A stretch of DNA of 64,000 nucleotides. Source: an uncultured Allobosea sp. (GTDB lineage: Bacteria; Pseudomonadota; Alphaproteobacteria; Rhizobiales; Beijerinckiaceae). The stretch covers positions 1 to 64,000 of the forward strand of contig NZ_CAMFKW010000016.1 of assembly GCF_945957345.1 (NCBI RefSeq), in the 5' to 3' direction. Position numbers and translations under genes: made by a program. Of the stretch, positions 43,301 to 51,785 are shown piece after piece. Each line of letters begins with the position of its first letter. The stretch's first letter is position 1. The notes below the pieces were generated by a model. That model was given only the letters and a program-made list of their open reading frames with translations, ran no database searches and was not told the DNA's origin.

Positions 43301-44197
43301 ATGATCGCCCCGAACGCCGCCCGCCCCGCCTATGAATGGCCGCAGGGCAAGTCGAGCGCCTTCTGCTTCACGATCGATGTCGATGCGGAGAGCCCCTATC
43401 AGTGGAGCCTGCCGGAGGGCGCGCCGGTCGCACTCGGCCAGATCGAGCAGCGACTGTTCGGCCCGCGCGTCGGCATCTGGCGCCTGCTCGACCTGCTCGA
43501 CCGCTACGGCATCAAGGCGACCTTGTTCGTGCCGGGGCTGATCGCGAAGAACCATCCGGAGCTGCTGCCGGCCTTCGTCGAACGCGGCCATGAGATCGGG
43601 CTGCACGGCTATTTCCACGAACTCGCGACCGAAGCCGGGCCGGAGGAGTTCGCCCGCGCGATGGATGAATCGCTGGCGCTGTTTAAGAGCCAGGCGGGTG
43701 TCGTTCCCAAGGGCTTCCGCTCCCCAGCCTGGGAGATGACGCCCTTCATGCTGGAGGAGGTGAAGCGGCGCGGGCTCTACGATTCCTCGCTGATGGGCTT
43801 CGACCATCCCTATACGATCGATGGTGTCACGCAGGTCCCGGTGCTCTGGGCCGTCGATGACGCCGTCTATTTCCGCTTCACCGGCAGCGCGCAGGACCGC
43901 GCTCCGCCGTCGCCGCAGAACGGCATCCTCGATGCCTGGCTGGACGAATGGGAGGTGCTGCATCGCGAGGGGCGGATGATGATGCTCACCGTCCATGACT
44001 GGATTTCCGGCCGGGCCGGGCGCGTGCGCATGCTGGAGAAGCTGCTCGACGTGGTGACGGCCTCGCCGGGCGTCTGGATCGCGACCGTCGGCGAGCTTGC
44101 GGAACATCACGCCGCGAGCGCCAATGCGCAACGCTTCAGCGTGCCGATGCGCCTGCCGCAGCCGAGCGCGCCCTTGCGCTTCCGGACCAAAGCCTGA
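43301..44197 (+). CDS. Polysaccharide deacetylase (NodB/CE4 family) protein
   Basis: 298 residues with no signal peptide. NodB motifs are FTIDVDAES (catalytic base and metal Asp), LHGYFHEL (metal His pair) and FRSPAWEMT (RxPAW type). Cytoplasmic members of this family often act on small amides or cyclic ureides rather than on chitin or peptidoglycan (for example PuuE allantoinase-like proteins). Here it probably hydrolyses a C-N bond in the imported compound. Its stop overlaps the ggt-like start (TGATG). Confidence 0.85.
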   Translation: MIAPNAARPAYEWPQGKSSAFCFTIDVDAESPYQWSLPEGAPVALGQIEQRLFGPRVGIWRLLDLLDRYGIKATLFVPGLIAKNHPELLPAFVERGHEIGLHGYFHELATEAGPEEFARAMDESLALFKSQAGVVPKGFRSPAWEMTPFMLEEVKRRGLYDSSLMGFDHPYTIDGVTQVPVLWAVDDAVYFRFTGSAQDRAPPSPQNGILDAWLDEWEVLHREGRMMMLTVHDWISGRAGRVRMLEKLLDVVTASPGVWIATVGELAEHHAASANAQRFSVPMRLPQPSAPLRFRTKA

Positions 44198-45738
44198 TGC
44201 AGACCTTCAGCATCCGCCGCCCGGCCGTCCACTCCCAGCATGGGCTCGTCGCTGCGCAGAACCGCCACGCGGCCGAAGCCGGCGCGGCCGTGCTCGCGCA
44301 CGGCGGCAACGCGATGGACGCGGCGATCGTCACCGCGCTGGTGCTGAGCATCGTCGAGCCTTGGCTGTCGGGCGTGGGCGGCGGCGGCTTCCTGATCCAT
44401 GCCGATGGCAAGACGGGCGCGCTCGATACGCTCGATTTCAACGTCCGCTCGCCGCGCGGGCTCGATCCGGCGGATTATCCGCTGACCGATGCGGGCTCAG
44501 GCAACTGGTTCGCCTGGCCCGCCGTCGTGGGCGAGCGCAATGTCGCGGGCTACAGCGCGATCTGCGTGCCCGGCGCCATCGCCGGCTTTGCCGCGGCGCT
44601 CGAACGCTACGGCACGATCTCCTGGGGCGAGGCGTTGCAGCCGGCGATCGAGCATGCAGAGCGCGGGCTGGAGATCGACTGGTACGCCGCGCTCTGCATC
44701 GCGGTCGAGGTCGCCGGCCTGTCGCGCGATCCCGCGATCTCCGCGCTGCTGCTCGACAACGGTCAGCCACCCAAGGCCGGCGCCGATACCCGCCGCTTCA
44801 AGCCGATGACGGCCAAGGCCGCGCTGCTGACGCGGCTGGCGAAGGCTGGCGCCCGCGATTTCTACGAGGGCGAGGCGGCGCGCCTGATCGCCGGCGATCT
44901 CGAAGCCGGCGGCTCGGCCATCCGCTTCGACGATCTTGCGAGCTATCAAGCCGTCTGGTCGCCGGCTTTGACCGGGCGCTACCGCGATCTCGACATCGCC
45001 GCCATTCCCGGCCTCAGCGGCGGCCCGACCTTCTTCGACGCCGCGCGGCGCGTCGAGGCAGGTGGCCTTGGGCAGGGCAGTTCCGAGGCCGATGCGGCGC
45101 TGACCTATGCGACTGCGATCCGCGAGGCCTATGCGGTGAGGCTCAACAGCATGGGCCATGCCGCGACGCCGCAGGCCGGCTGTACCTCGCATGTCAGCGT
45201 CGTCGACCGCGACGGCAACATGGTCTCGCTGACCAACACGCTGCTCTCGCGCTTCGGCGCGCGGGTCGCTCTGCCGCGGGCCGGCATCATCATGAACAAT
45301 GGCATGATGTGGTTCGATCCGCGCCCCGGCCAGCCCAACAGCTTGGCTCCCGGTGTGAAGCCTCTGGCGAACATGTGCCCGTTGGTACTGAGCCGCAGCG
45401 GAAAACCCTGGCTCGCGATCGGCGCCGCGGGCGGCCGCACGATCTTCCCGACACTGCTGCAGATGATCTCCGGCATCGCCGATTTCGGGCTCTCGCTGGA
45501 AGACGTGTTCCATCGGCCGCGCATCGACGCCTCCACCCCGCGCATCAAAGTCGACGCAAGGGCCGAACCGGATGTGGCGGCGCGGGTCGCGGGCGCCTTC
45601 CCGGTCGAGATCGTCGAGGACACGCTCTATCCCGTGAACTTCTCGGTGCCCTCCGCCGTGATGCGGGCGGAGGATGGCTTCCTCGGCATGGCCCACCCGA
45701 CCAGCCCCTGGGCCGCGGTCGCGGCGGCCTCGGTATGA
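44197..45738 (+). CDS. Gamma-glutamyltransferase family protein without signal peptide
   Basis: 513 residues of the Ntn-hydrolase GGT family. The autoprocessing/catalytic threonine is T330 in GCTSHVSVVDRDGNMVSLT, matching TTHxSVVD of characterised GGTs. GGNAMDAA and SGVGGGGFLIH in the large subunit are conserved. The N-terminus (MQTFSIRRPAVHSQHG) has no signal peptide, whereas most bacterial GGTs are periplasmic, so this enzyme should work in the cytoplasm on something already imported. It is interleaved with ABC transporter genes and overlaps the next ATPase start by 4 bases. Confidence 0.88.
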   Translation: MQTFSIRRPAVHSQHGLVAAQNRHAAEAGAAVLAHGGNAMDAAIVTALVLSIVEPWLSGVGGGGFLIHADGKTGALDTLDFNVRSPRGLDPADYPLTDAGSGNWFAWPAVVGERNVAGYSAICVPGAIAGFAAALERYGTISWGEALQPAIEHAERGLEIDWYAALCIAVEVAGLSRDPAISALLLDNGQPPKAGADTRRFKPMTAKAALLTRLAKAGARDFYEGEAARLIAGDLEAGGSAIRFDDLASYQAVWSPALTGRYRDLDIAAIPGLSGGPTFFDAARRVEAGGLGQGSSEADAALTYATAIREAYAVRLNSMGHAATPQAGCTSHVSVVDRDGNMVSLTNTLLSRFGARVALPRAGIIMNNGMMWFDPRPGQPNSLAPGVKPLANMCPLVLSRSGKPWLAIGAAGGRTIFPTLLQMISGIADFGLSLEDVFHRPRIDASTPRIKVDARAEPDVAARVAGAFPVEIVEDTLYPVNFSVPSAVMRAEDGFLGMAHPTSPWAAVAAASV

Positions 45739-46715
45739 GCGATCATACCAACCCGATGCTGGCGATCGAGGGGCTCGCCATCGAGATCGACGGCAACCGC
45801 ATCGTCGACGGCGTCTCGCTCGGCGTCGAGACCGGCCGCATCCTCGCGATCGTCGGCGAATCCGGCTGCGGCAAGAGCCTGACGGCGCTCTCCGTGCTCG
45901 GGCTGCTACCGGGCGCGGCACGGGTCTCCAACGGCTCGATCAGGCTCGGCGGGCGTGAATTGACCGGACTTTCCGAAGCGGAGTTGTCGGAGGTGCGCGG
46001 CAACGATGCCGCGATCATCTTCCAGGAGCCGGTCGCCTCGCTGAACCCGCTGATGCGGGTCGGCGAGCAGGTCGAAGAGGCGCTGCTGCTGCATCGCGGC
46101 TTGGCGCGCGCCGCTGCGCGCGAGGAAGCGATCGCGATCATGGCGCGCGTCGGCATTCCCGATCCGGCACGGCGCGCCCGGCAATACCCATTCGAATTAT
46201 CCGGCGGCATGTGCCAGCGCATCATGATCGCCTCGGCCCTGATCTGCCGGCCGTCGCTGCTGATCGCGGATGAGCCGACGACGGCGCTCGACGTCACCAT
46301 CCAGGCGCAGATCCTCGACCTGATGCGCCGCTTGCGCGACGAGGTCGGCAGCGCCGTCGTGCTGATCACCCATGACATGGGCGTGGTCGCCGACCTCGCC
46401 GACGATGTCTGCGTGATGTATGGCGGCCGGATCGTCGAGAGCGGCCCGGTCGACGCCATCTTCGCCGAACCGAGCCATCCCTATACCCGCCTGCTGCTCG
46501 GCACGATCCCGAAGCTCGACGGCGCCAGAAAGACGGTGCTGCGCACGATCGAGGGCATAGTGCCGCCGGCCGGCGCCTGGCCGGAAGGCTGCCGGTTCCG
46601 CACGCGCTGCCCACTCGCGGACGAGGCTTGTGAGCAGGCTCCGCCCGCCGTTGCGGTAGGCGCTTCCCATCGCGCCGCCTGCTGGCATGTCGACCGGCTG
46701 GAGGCGATGGCATGA
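45735..46715 (+). CDS. Dpp-type ABC transporter ATP-binding protein (D subunit)
   Basis: 326 residues from ATG 45735. Walker [10 protein letters not shown]-loop IFQEPVASLNP, signature LSGGMCQRIMIASA, Walker [13 protein letters not shown] and the H-loop THDMG are present, with the full C-terminal cysteine domain (GCRFRTRCPL). It resembles GsiA/DppD-type subunits and overlaps its neighbours by 4 bases on both sides. Confidence 0.95.
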   Translation: MSDHTNPMLAIEGLAIEIDGNRIVDGVSLGVETGRILAIVGESGCGKSLTALSVLGLLPGAARVSNGSIRLGGRELTGLSEAELSEVRGNDAAIIFQEPVASLNPLMRVGEQVEEALLLHRGLARAAAREEAIAIMARVGIPDPARRARQYPFELSGGMCQRIMIASALICRPSLLIADEPTTALDVTIQAQILDLMRRLRDEVGSAVVLITHDMGVVADLADDVCVMYGGRIVESGPVDAIFAEPSHPYTRLLLGTIPKLDGARKTVLRTIEGIVPPAGAWPEGCRFRTRCPLADEACEQAPPAVAVGASHRAACWHVDRLEAMA

Positions 46716-47695
46716 GCGCGCCCCTGCTGGAGGTCCGCGACCTCAAGGTGCATTTCCCGCTGCGCGGCGGCATCGGCACGCCGGGCGGCGTGGTCAAGGC
46801 CGTCGACGGCATCTCACTCGACCTCCACGCCGGGCGGACGCTTGCGCTGGTCGGCGAATCCGGCTGCGGCAAGTCGACTACCGCCTATGCCGTGGTCGGG
46901 CTGGAGCGGGCAACGGCCGGCACGATCCGCTTCGACGGGCGCGACATCACCGCGCTGAAGGGGCGCGAGCGGGCGGCACTGGCGCAGGATATCCAGATCG
47001 TCTTCCAGGACCCGTCCTCGGCGCTTGATCCGAAGATGACGATCGCGGACAGCATCGCCGAGCCGCTCGCCATCGCCGGGCGCAGCCGCGCCGATCGCAA
47101 GACCCGCGTCGCCGAGTTGCTGGATCGTGTCGGCCTGCCTGCCGCGCTGGCGGAACGCCTCCCGAGCGCGCTCTCGGGCGGACAGCGCCAGCGCGTCGTC
47201 ATCGCGCGGGCGCTCGCCCTGTCGCCGCGCTTGCTCGTGCTCGACGAGCCGGTCTCCGCGCTCGATGTCTCGATCCGCTCACAGGTGCTGAACCTGCTGC
47301 TCGAGTTGCAGCGTGATCTCGGCCTGTCCTATCTCTTCATCTCGCATGACCTCTCGGTCGTTCGGCATATCGCGGACGAAGCGATGGTGCTCTATCTCGG
47401 GACTGTCGCCGAGCAGGGTCCGGTCGATGCGATCTTCGAGCGGCCGCAGCACCTCTATACGAAGGCGCTGCTCTCCGCGATCCCGCTGCCGGACCCGCGC
47501 GCGCAGCGCCATCGCGAGAAGATCATCCTGAGCGGCGATCTGCCGAGCCCGCTCTCGCCGCCGGTCGGCTGCCCCTTCGTGACGCGCTGTCCGGAACGGA
47601 TCGGAGTCTGCTCCGAGGAGCGCTTCCCGCTCGCGGCCGGCGATACGGGAACCGAGGCGGCCTGCGTTCATGTCGGCCGGCAGGTGGCAAGCTAG
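46712..47695 (+). CDS. Dpp-type ABC transporter ATP-binding protein (F subunit)
   Basis: 327 residues. Walker [11 protein letters not shown]-loop VFQDPSSALDPKMT, signature LSGGQRQRVVIARA, Walker [13 protein letters not shown] and H-loop SHDLS are intact, as is the C-terminal GCPFVTRCPE. It is the last gene of the third ABC operon. Its TAG stop shares the tetranucleotide CTAG (47692-47695) with the stop of the convergent epimerase gene. Confidence 0.95.
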   Translation: MSAPLLEVRDLKVHFPLRGGIGTPGGVVKAVDGISLDLHAGRTLALVGESGCGKSTTAYAVVGLERATAGTIRFDGRDITALKGRERAALAQDIQIVFQDPSSALDPKMTIADSIAEPLAIAGRSRADRKTRVAELLDRVGLPAALAERLPSALSGGQRQRVVIARALALSPRLLVLDEPVSALDVSIRSQVLNLLLELQRDLGLSYLFISHDLSVVRHIADEAMVLYLGTVAEQGPVDAIFERPQHLYTKALLSAIPLPDPRAQRHREKIILSGDLPSPLSPPVGCPFVTRCPERIGVCSEERFPLAAGDTGTEAACVHVGRQVAS

Positions 47696-48855
47696 CCGCG
47701 CACGCGCTCCCACTCCGCGAGGGCGAGCAGGAGATGGTAGAGCACCCGGACCGGGATCACGGTCTGGGTGGGCGTTCCATCCTTCGCGAGTTGGTTGAAC
47801 CAGAGGCCCGTATCGGGCGCGACGAACCAGCGGAACAGGCTGGCGAGATGCTTGTCGAGACGCGCGGCCGCGTCGGCATCGTCCAGAAACTCGATCCGGG
47901 CGAGGAAGGCCTTGATCGCTTCGGTCTGCGGCCAGAGCAGCTTGGTCGAGGCCGTAACATGGCCAGAGCGGTCAAACACGTCGAAGGCAGCGAGCGGGCC
48001 GGCCGAACCATCGTCGAGACCATGCCGGATCGCGAAGCCATAGAGCCTCTCCGCCAGATCGCGTGCCTGCGTCTCGCCCGTCAGGCGCCAGTGATGCAGA
48101 AGCAGCCAGGTCCATTCGAAATGATGGCCCGGCTCGCAGGCGTGGCCGGCCGAACCGGAAGCCGGCTGCCAGTCGTCAGTGAAATACTCGCCGAGCGTGC
48201 CGGTCTCCGTATCGACCAGATTCGCGCGCGCGAGCCGGACGATCGCATCGGCATGGTCGAGCCAGCGTTGCTCGCCGGTCGCTCCCGCCAGGGCGTGAAA
48301 CGCTTCCAGCAGATGCATATGCGGGTTCTGCCGCCGCGGCAGCGTGCCCAGCGTATCCTCGACGAAACCGCCCTGCGGATGTGCCATCTCGCGTTCGATG
48401 AAGCCGATCACTTCGTCTGCGATCGCGAGCGCCTGACCGTCCTGAGTCGCGCGGTAGTACCAGGCCATGGCGAAGAGGACGAAAGCGAGGTCGTAGAGAT
48501 CGGTGCGGGCATCGACCGAGGTCCCGTCTTCGCGGACGGAATGCAGGAAGCGTCCCTGCCCGCCCTCCCGGCAAACGTCGCGCAGGAAGGCGAAGCCATG
48601 GCGAGCGGCGGCGAGCGCCCCGCTCTCCGGATCGAGCAGATGGGCATGGCTGAAGACATAGGTCAGCCGGGCGGTGACCAGCGTCGTTCTCACCGGGCCG
48701 AAATCTCGCACGGGATCGGCCGGGTCGAACATCTCGACGAATCCGGCGCGGCCGGGCCGGACGGCACGATCGATCCAGGCCGGGATGAGGATTTCTCTGA
48801 GCCACGCCTTCGACGGCAGATCGTTAGCGCTCTTCGGAGCCTCTTCACGCTTCAT
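47692..48855 (-). CDS. N-acylglucosamine 2-epimerase (AGE) family protein
   Basis: 387 residues from ATG 48855; a TTG eight codons upstream extends the frame. The (alpha/alpha)6-barrel AGE family is shown by the repeated helical pattern and segments such as RTDLYDLAFVLFAMAWYYRA, PHMHLLEAFHAL and PGHHFEWTWLLLHHW. Members interconvert sugars at C2, including N-acetylglucosamine/N-acetylmannosamine, mannose/fructose and cellobiose. Substrate cannot be told. It converges on the third ABC operon and could serve its carbohydrate branch, but it is on the other strand. Confidence 0.88.
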   Translation of the reverse strand: MKREEAPKSANDLPSKAWLREILIPAWIDRAVRPGRAGFVEMFDPADPVRDFGPVRTTLVTARLTYVFSHAHLLDPESGALAAARHGFAFLRDVCREGGQGRFLHSVREDGTSVDARTDLYDLAFVLFAMAWYYRATQDGQALAIADEVIGFIEREMAHPQGGFVEDTLGTLPRRQNPHMHLLEAFHALAGATGEQRWLDHADAIVRLARANLVDTETGTLGEYFTDDWQPASGSAGHACEPGHHFEWTWLLLHHWRLTGETQARDLAERLYGFAIRHGLDDGSAGPLAAFDVFDRSGHVTASTKLLWPQTEAIKAFLARIEFLDDADAAARLDKHLASLFRWFVAPDTGLWFNQLAKDGTPTQTVIPVRVLYHLLLALAEWERVRG

Positions 48856-48973
48856 CTGGCGATATCCCCGGTGAGGCAAGAACGGACGAGTGCGGCGCTT
48901 TTCACCAAGCCGCTACAGCTCCGAGCCGATAGCGGCCGCCGGAGCTCGCGTCCACATCGCCCAGTGCAGAGCG

Positions 48974-49435
48974 CTACAGCGCGCCCCGGCCGACGACTTC
49001 GCGCATGGCGATATAACTGTGGTACTCCGCAACATTCGGATCGTCGTGGAAGACCTCGCGCGTGAAAGCCGCGTAAGCCGCCATGCTCTCGACCTGCAGG
49101 TGCAGCACGAAATCCGCGTCGCCTGTCACATAGGAGGCGTGCTTGACCTCGGGCCGGGCTTGGAGCTTCCGGGCGAAATCGCCATAGGTCCGCGAGCCCT
49201 GGATGATCGAGACGGTGACATGCACCGTCACCGGCACGCCCATGATTTCGGGGCTGACGACCGAGACATCGGCAGTGATGACCTTTTCCGCCCGCAGGCG
49301 CCGCAACCGCCGCAGGACCGCGCTCTGGGACAGGCCCACACGCTCGGCCAGCACGCGCGCCGGCGTCTGATTATCGGCCTGCATCTCTTTCAGCAGGGCG
49401 TAATCGAATGTGTCGAAATCGACCGTTTTAGCCAT
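48974..49435 (-). CDS. Lrp/AsnC family transcriptional regulator
   Basis: 153 residues from ATG 49435, which follows AAGG; an ATG five codons upstream is possible. N-terminal AsnC HTH (LLKEMQADNQTPARVLAERV, GLSQSAVLRRLRRLRAEKVI) and C-terminal RAM effector domain (VHVTVSIIQGSRTYGDFARK, GDADFVLHLQVESM). It diverges from a PLP-dependent sulfur amino acid enzyme and an EamA permease, the likely targets. Lrp-type proteins of this size usually respond to amino acids. Confidence 0.92.
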   Translation of the reverse strand: MAKTVDFDTFDYALLKEMQADNQTPARVLAERVGLSQSAVLRRLRRLRAEKVITADVSVVSPEIMGVPVTVHVTVSIIQGSRTYGDFARKLQARPEVKHASYVTGDADFVLHLQVESMAAYAAFTREVFHDDPNVAEYHSYIAMREVVGRGAL

Positions 49436-49563
49436 TGGAGCCTTCATCATCGGCGAATTTCGTCATTGGATAGCAAAAATGGGCGACTATCGCCAAGCGC
49501 TTGCCGGCATGATCTGGTCCATATGCCGCCTCTGCCGGCGGTGACGAACCCGGGAAACAGGTC

Positions 49564-50721
49564 ATGACTGCGACGAAGTGGACCAAGAGAAGCCTTGCCG
49601 CGCAGGCCATGGGCAAGATCGACCCGACCACCAAGGGCGTCGTGCCGCCGATCCATATCTCGACGACCTATATCCGCGACGAGGATAACGGCTACTCGAC
49701 CGGCTTCATCTATGGCCGCCCGGACAACGAGACGGTGCATGAGGCGCAGGCCGTGCTCGCCATGCTGGAAGAGGCCAAGGCCGGCGCGCTGCTGTTCGGT
49801 TCGGGCATGGCTGCTGCGACCGCCGTGTTCCAGGCGCTCTCGCCGGGCGACCATGTCGTCGCCTCCAAGGTTATGTACTGGGCGCTGCGCGCCTGGCTGC
49901 TCAACGAGGCGACGCGCTGGGGCATCAAGGTCGATTTCGTCGAGACCGACGATCTCGCCGCGCTCAAGGCCGCCGTGAAGCCGGGCACGACCAAGCTGGT
50001 CTGGATCGAGACGCCTTCGAATCCGCTCTGGACCATCACCGATATCGCGGCGGCGGCGGAAATCGCGCACAAGGCGGGCGCGAAGCTCGCCGTCGACTCG
50101 ACCTGCGCCTCGCCGGTCCATACCCGCCCGCTGACGCTCGGTGCCGACATCGTCATGCATGCCGCGACGAAGGTGCTGAACGGCCATTCCGATGTCGTCG
50201 CAGGCGCGCTCTGCGCCCGCGAGGACGATGAGTTCTGGAACCGGGTCAAGACGGTCCGCAAGGGCCAGGGCGGCATTCTCGGCCCGTTCGAGGCCTATCT
50301 GCTGATGCGCGGCATGCGCACGCTCCATGTGCGGCAGGAGCGGCAGGCAGCCAGCGCCATGGCGCTGGCGCAGCGGCTCTCGGCGCATCCGCTGGTGGCG
50401 CGCGTGCTCTATCCCGGCCTGCCGCAGCATCCCGGCCACGACATCGCGGCCCGGCAGATGGAGAACGGCTTTGGCTTCATGCTGTCGGTGCAGGTCACCG
50501 GCGGCGAGGCGGCGGCGATCGGCACGGCGGCTCATGTCGAACTGTACAAGCGCGCGACTTCGCTCGGCGGTGTCGAGAGCCTGATCGAGCATCGCGCCTC
50601 GATCGAAGGTGCCGGCTCGCCCTGCCCGACCGACCTGCTGCGCCTGTCGACCGGCATCGAGGATATCGATGACCTCTATGCCGATCTCGACCAGGCGCTG
50701 AAGGCTGGACATCGCGCATAA
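49564..50721 (+). CDS. Cys/Met metabolism PLP-dependent enzyme (cystathionine gamma-synthase/beta-lyase family)
   Basis: 385 residues. Family features include PPIHISTTYI, YGRPDNETVHEAQAVLAMLE, LLFGSGMAAATAVFQAL and the PLP lysine in HAATKVLNGHSDVVAG. ETPSNPLW matches the substrate-carboxylate region. It could be a cystathionine beta-lyase, gamma-synthase or methionine gamma-lyase; the sequence alone does not decide. It is divergent from an Lrp regulator and 10 bases upstream of an amino-acid-exporter-like EamA gene, suggesting amino acid turnover and efflux. Confidence 0.92.
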   Translation: MTATKWTKRSLAAQAMGKIDPTTKGVVPPIHISTTYIRDEDNGYSTGFIYGRPDNETVHEAQAVLAMLEEAKAGALLFGSGMAAATAVFQALSPGDHVVASKVMYWALRAWLLNEATRWGIKVDFVETDDLAALKAAVKPGTTKLVWIETPSNPLWTITDIAAAAEIAHKAGAKLAVDSTCASPVHTRPLTLGADIVMHAATKVLNGHSDVVAGALCAREDDEFWNRVKTVRKGQGGILGPFEAYLLMRGMRTLHVRQERQAASAMALAQRLSAHPLVARVLYPGLPQHPGHDIAARQMENGFGFMLSVQVTGGEAAAIGTAAHVELYKRATSLGGVESLIEHRASIEGAGSPCPTDLLRLSTGIEDIDDLYADLDQALKAGHRA

Positions 50722-50731
50722 GGCATCTGCC

Positions 50732-51640
50732 ATGACTGTGACAGGCTCCGCCTCCATGCCGGCCAGTCAGACGGTCGGCAAAGCCCTCCTGATGGTCACG
50801 GCCTTCGGCTGGGGCCTCAACTGGTCGGTGCTGAAATTCGTCCTGCAGGACTGGCCTCCGCTCTTCGCGCGAGGGACGGCCGGGCTCATCGGCGCGCTGT
50901 GCGTTGCCCTGCTGGCGATAGCTCGCGGCGACAGCCTTGCCGTACCAAAGGAGGCCCGCACGTCTCTCGTGATCGCGTCTGCGATCAACGTCTTCGCCTG
51001 GATGGGCTTTACGGCGCTGGCGCTGAACTGGCTCAAGGTCTCGGAAGGGGCGCTGATCGCCTATTCGATGCCGATCTGGGCGATGATGCTCGCCTGGCCC
51101 CTGCTCGGTGCGCGTCCGACCCGGCGCAGCCTGGTGGCGTTGGGCCTGAGCATCACCGGCATGGTCGTTCTGATGGGCGGCCCCGAATTCAGCGTGGCCA
51201 AGCTACCCGGCGCCCTGTTCGCCCTGGCGGCGGCGGTGCTGTTCGCGCTCGGCACCGTCAAAGCGCGGAAGCCTCTCGCCATGCCGGCCCCGGCGGTTGC
51301 GGCCTGGCAGGTCGCTCTGGGCTGCCTGCCCATGGTGGTACTGGGCCTTACGCTGGAGCAGCCGCATATCACGGCCCTGTCGGCGCGCGGAGCGCTGGGG
51401 CTTGCCTACATGGCTATCGGCCCGATGGCGCTCTGTTATCTCACCTGGTTCGGCGCGCTCAAGCGGCTGCCGACCGCCGTCGCCGCGACCAGCATGTTGA
51501 TCGTGCCGGTCGTGGGCACGCTGACCGCCGTGCCGCTGCTGGGCGAAACACTTGGGCTGCGGGAGTTGATCGCGATCGTGCTGACCATCGGCGGTGTCGC
51601 CCTGGCGCTGCGACGCGATCCGGCGCGCCGCGAAACCTGA
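50732..51640 (+). CDS. EamA/DMT family transporter
   Basis: 302 residues with ten predicted membrane helices in two EamA repeats (about 15-145 and 160-295; LKVSEGALIAYSMPIWAMML in the first and LPTAVAATSMLIVPVVGTLT in the second). Members export amino acids or other metabolites. It follows the PLP enzyme gene by 10 bases and is probably co-transcribed and under the same Lrp control. Confidence 0.9.
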   Translation: MTVTGSASMPASQTVGKALLMVTAFGWGLNWSVLKFVLQDWPPLFARGTAGLIGALCVALLAIARGDSLAVPKEARTSLVIASAINVFAWMGFTALALNWLKVSEGALIAYSMPIWAMMLAWPLLGARPTRRSLVALGLSITGMVVLMGGPEFSVAKLPGALFALAAAVLFALGTVKARKPLAMPAPAVAAWQVALGCLPMVVLGLTLEQPHITALSARGALGLAYMAIGPMALCYLTWFGALKRLPTAVAATSMLIVPVVGTLTAVPLLGETLGLRELIAIVLTIGGVALALRRDPARRET

Positions 51641-51713
51641 TCCGTCGAGCTTATGCCCCAAGTCTTGCCGACGCCTGCATTGTTTCAAATGATTATAAAC
51701 TAGCCAATAATAA

Positions 51714-51742
51714 TTGACAGCTTTGACGCATGGGAATCTAAC
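51714..51742 (+). promoter_or_regulatory. Sigma-70-type promoter for the iron transporter operon
   Basis: TTGACA at 51714-51719 and TCTAAC at 51737-51742 are separated by 17 bases, about 45 bases before the binding-protein start. The 35 bases upstream (51680-51714) are strikingly AT-rich in this GC-rich genome and may be an UP element or a Fur/RirA/Irr-type iron-responsive site; no clear consensus was matched. Confidence 0.55.
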
Positions 51743-51785
51743 CGCGGCCTCATCTTGTGAACTGCGCTGGCAGGAGAAGGTCGCC

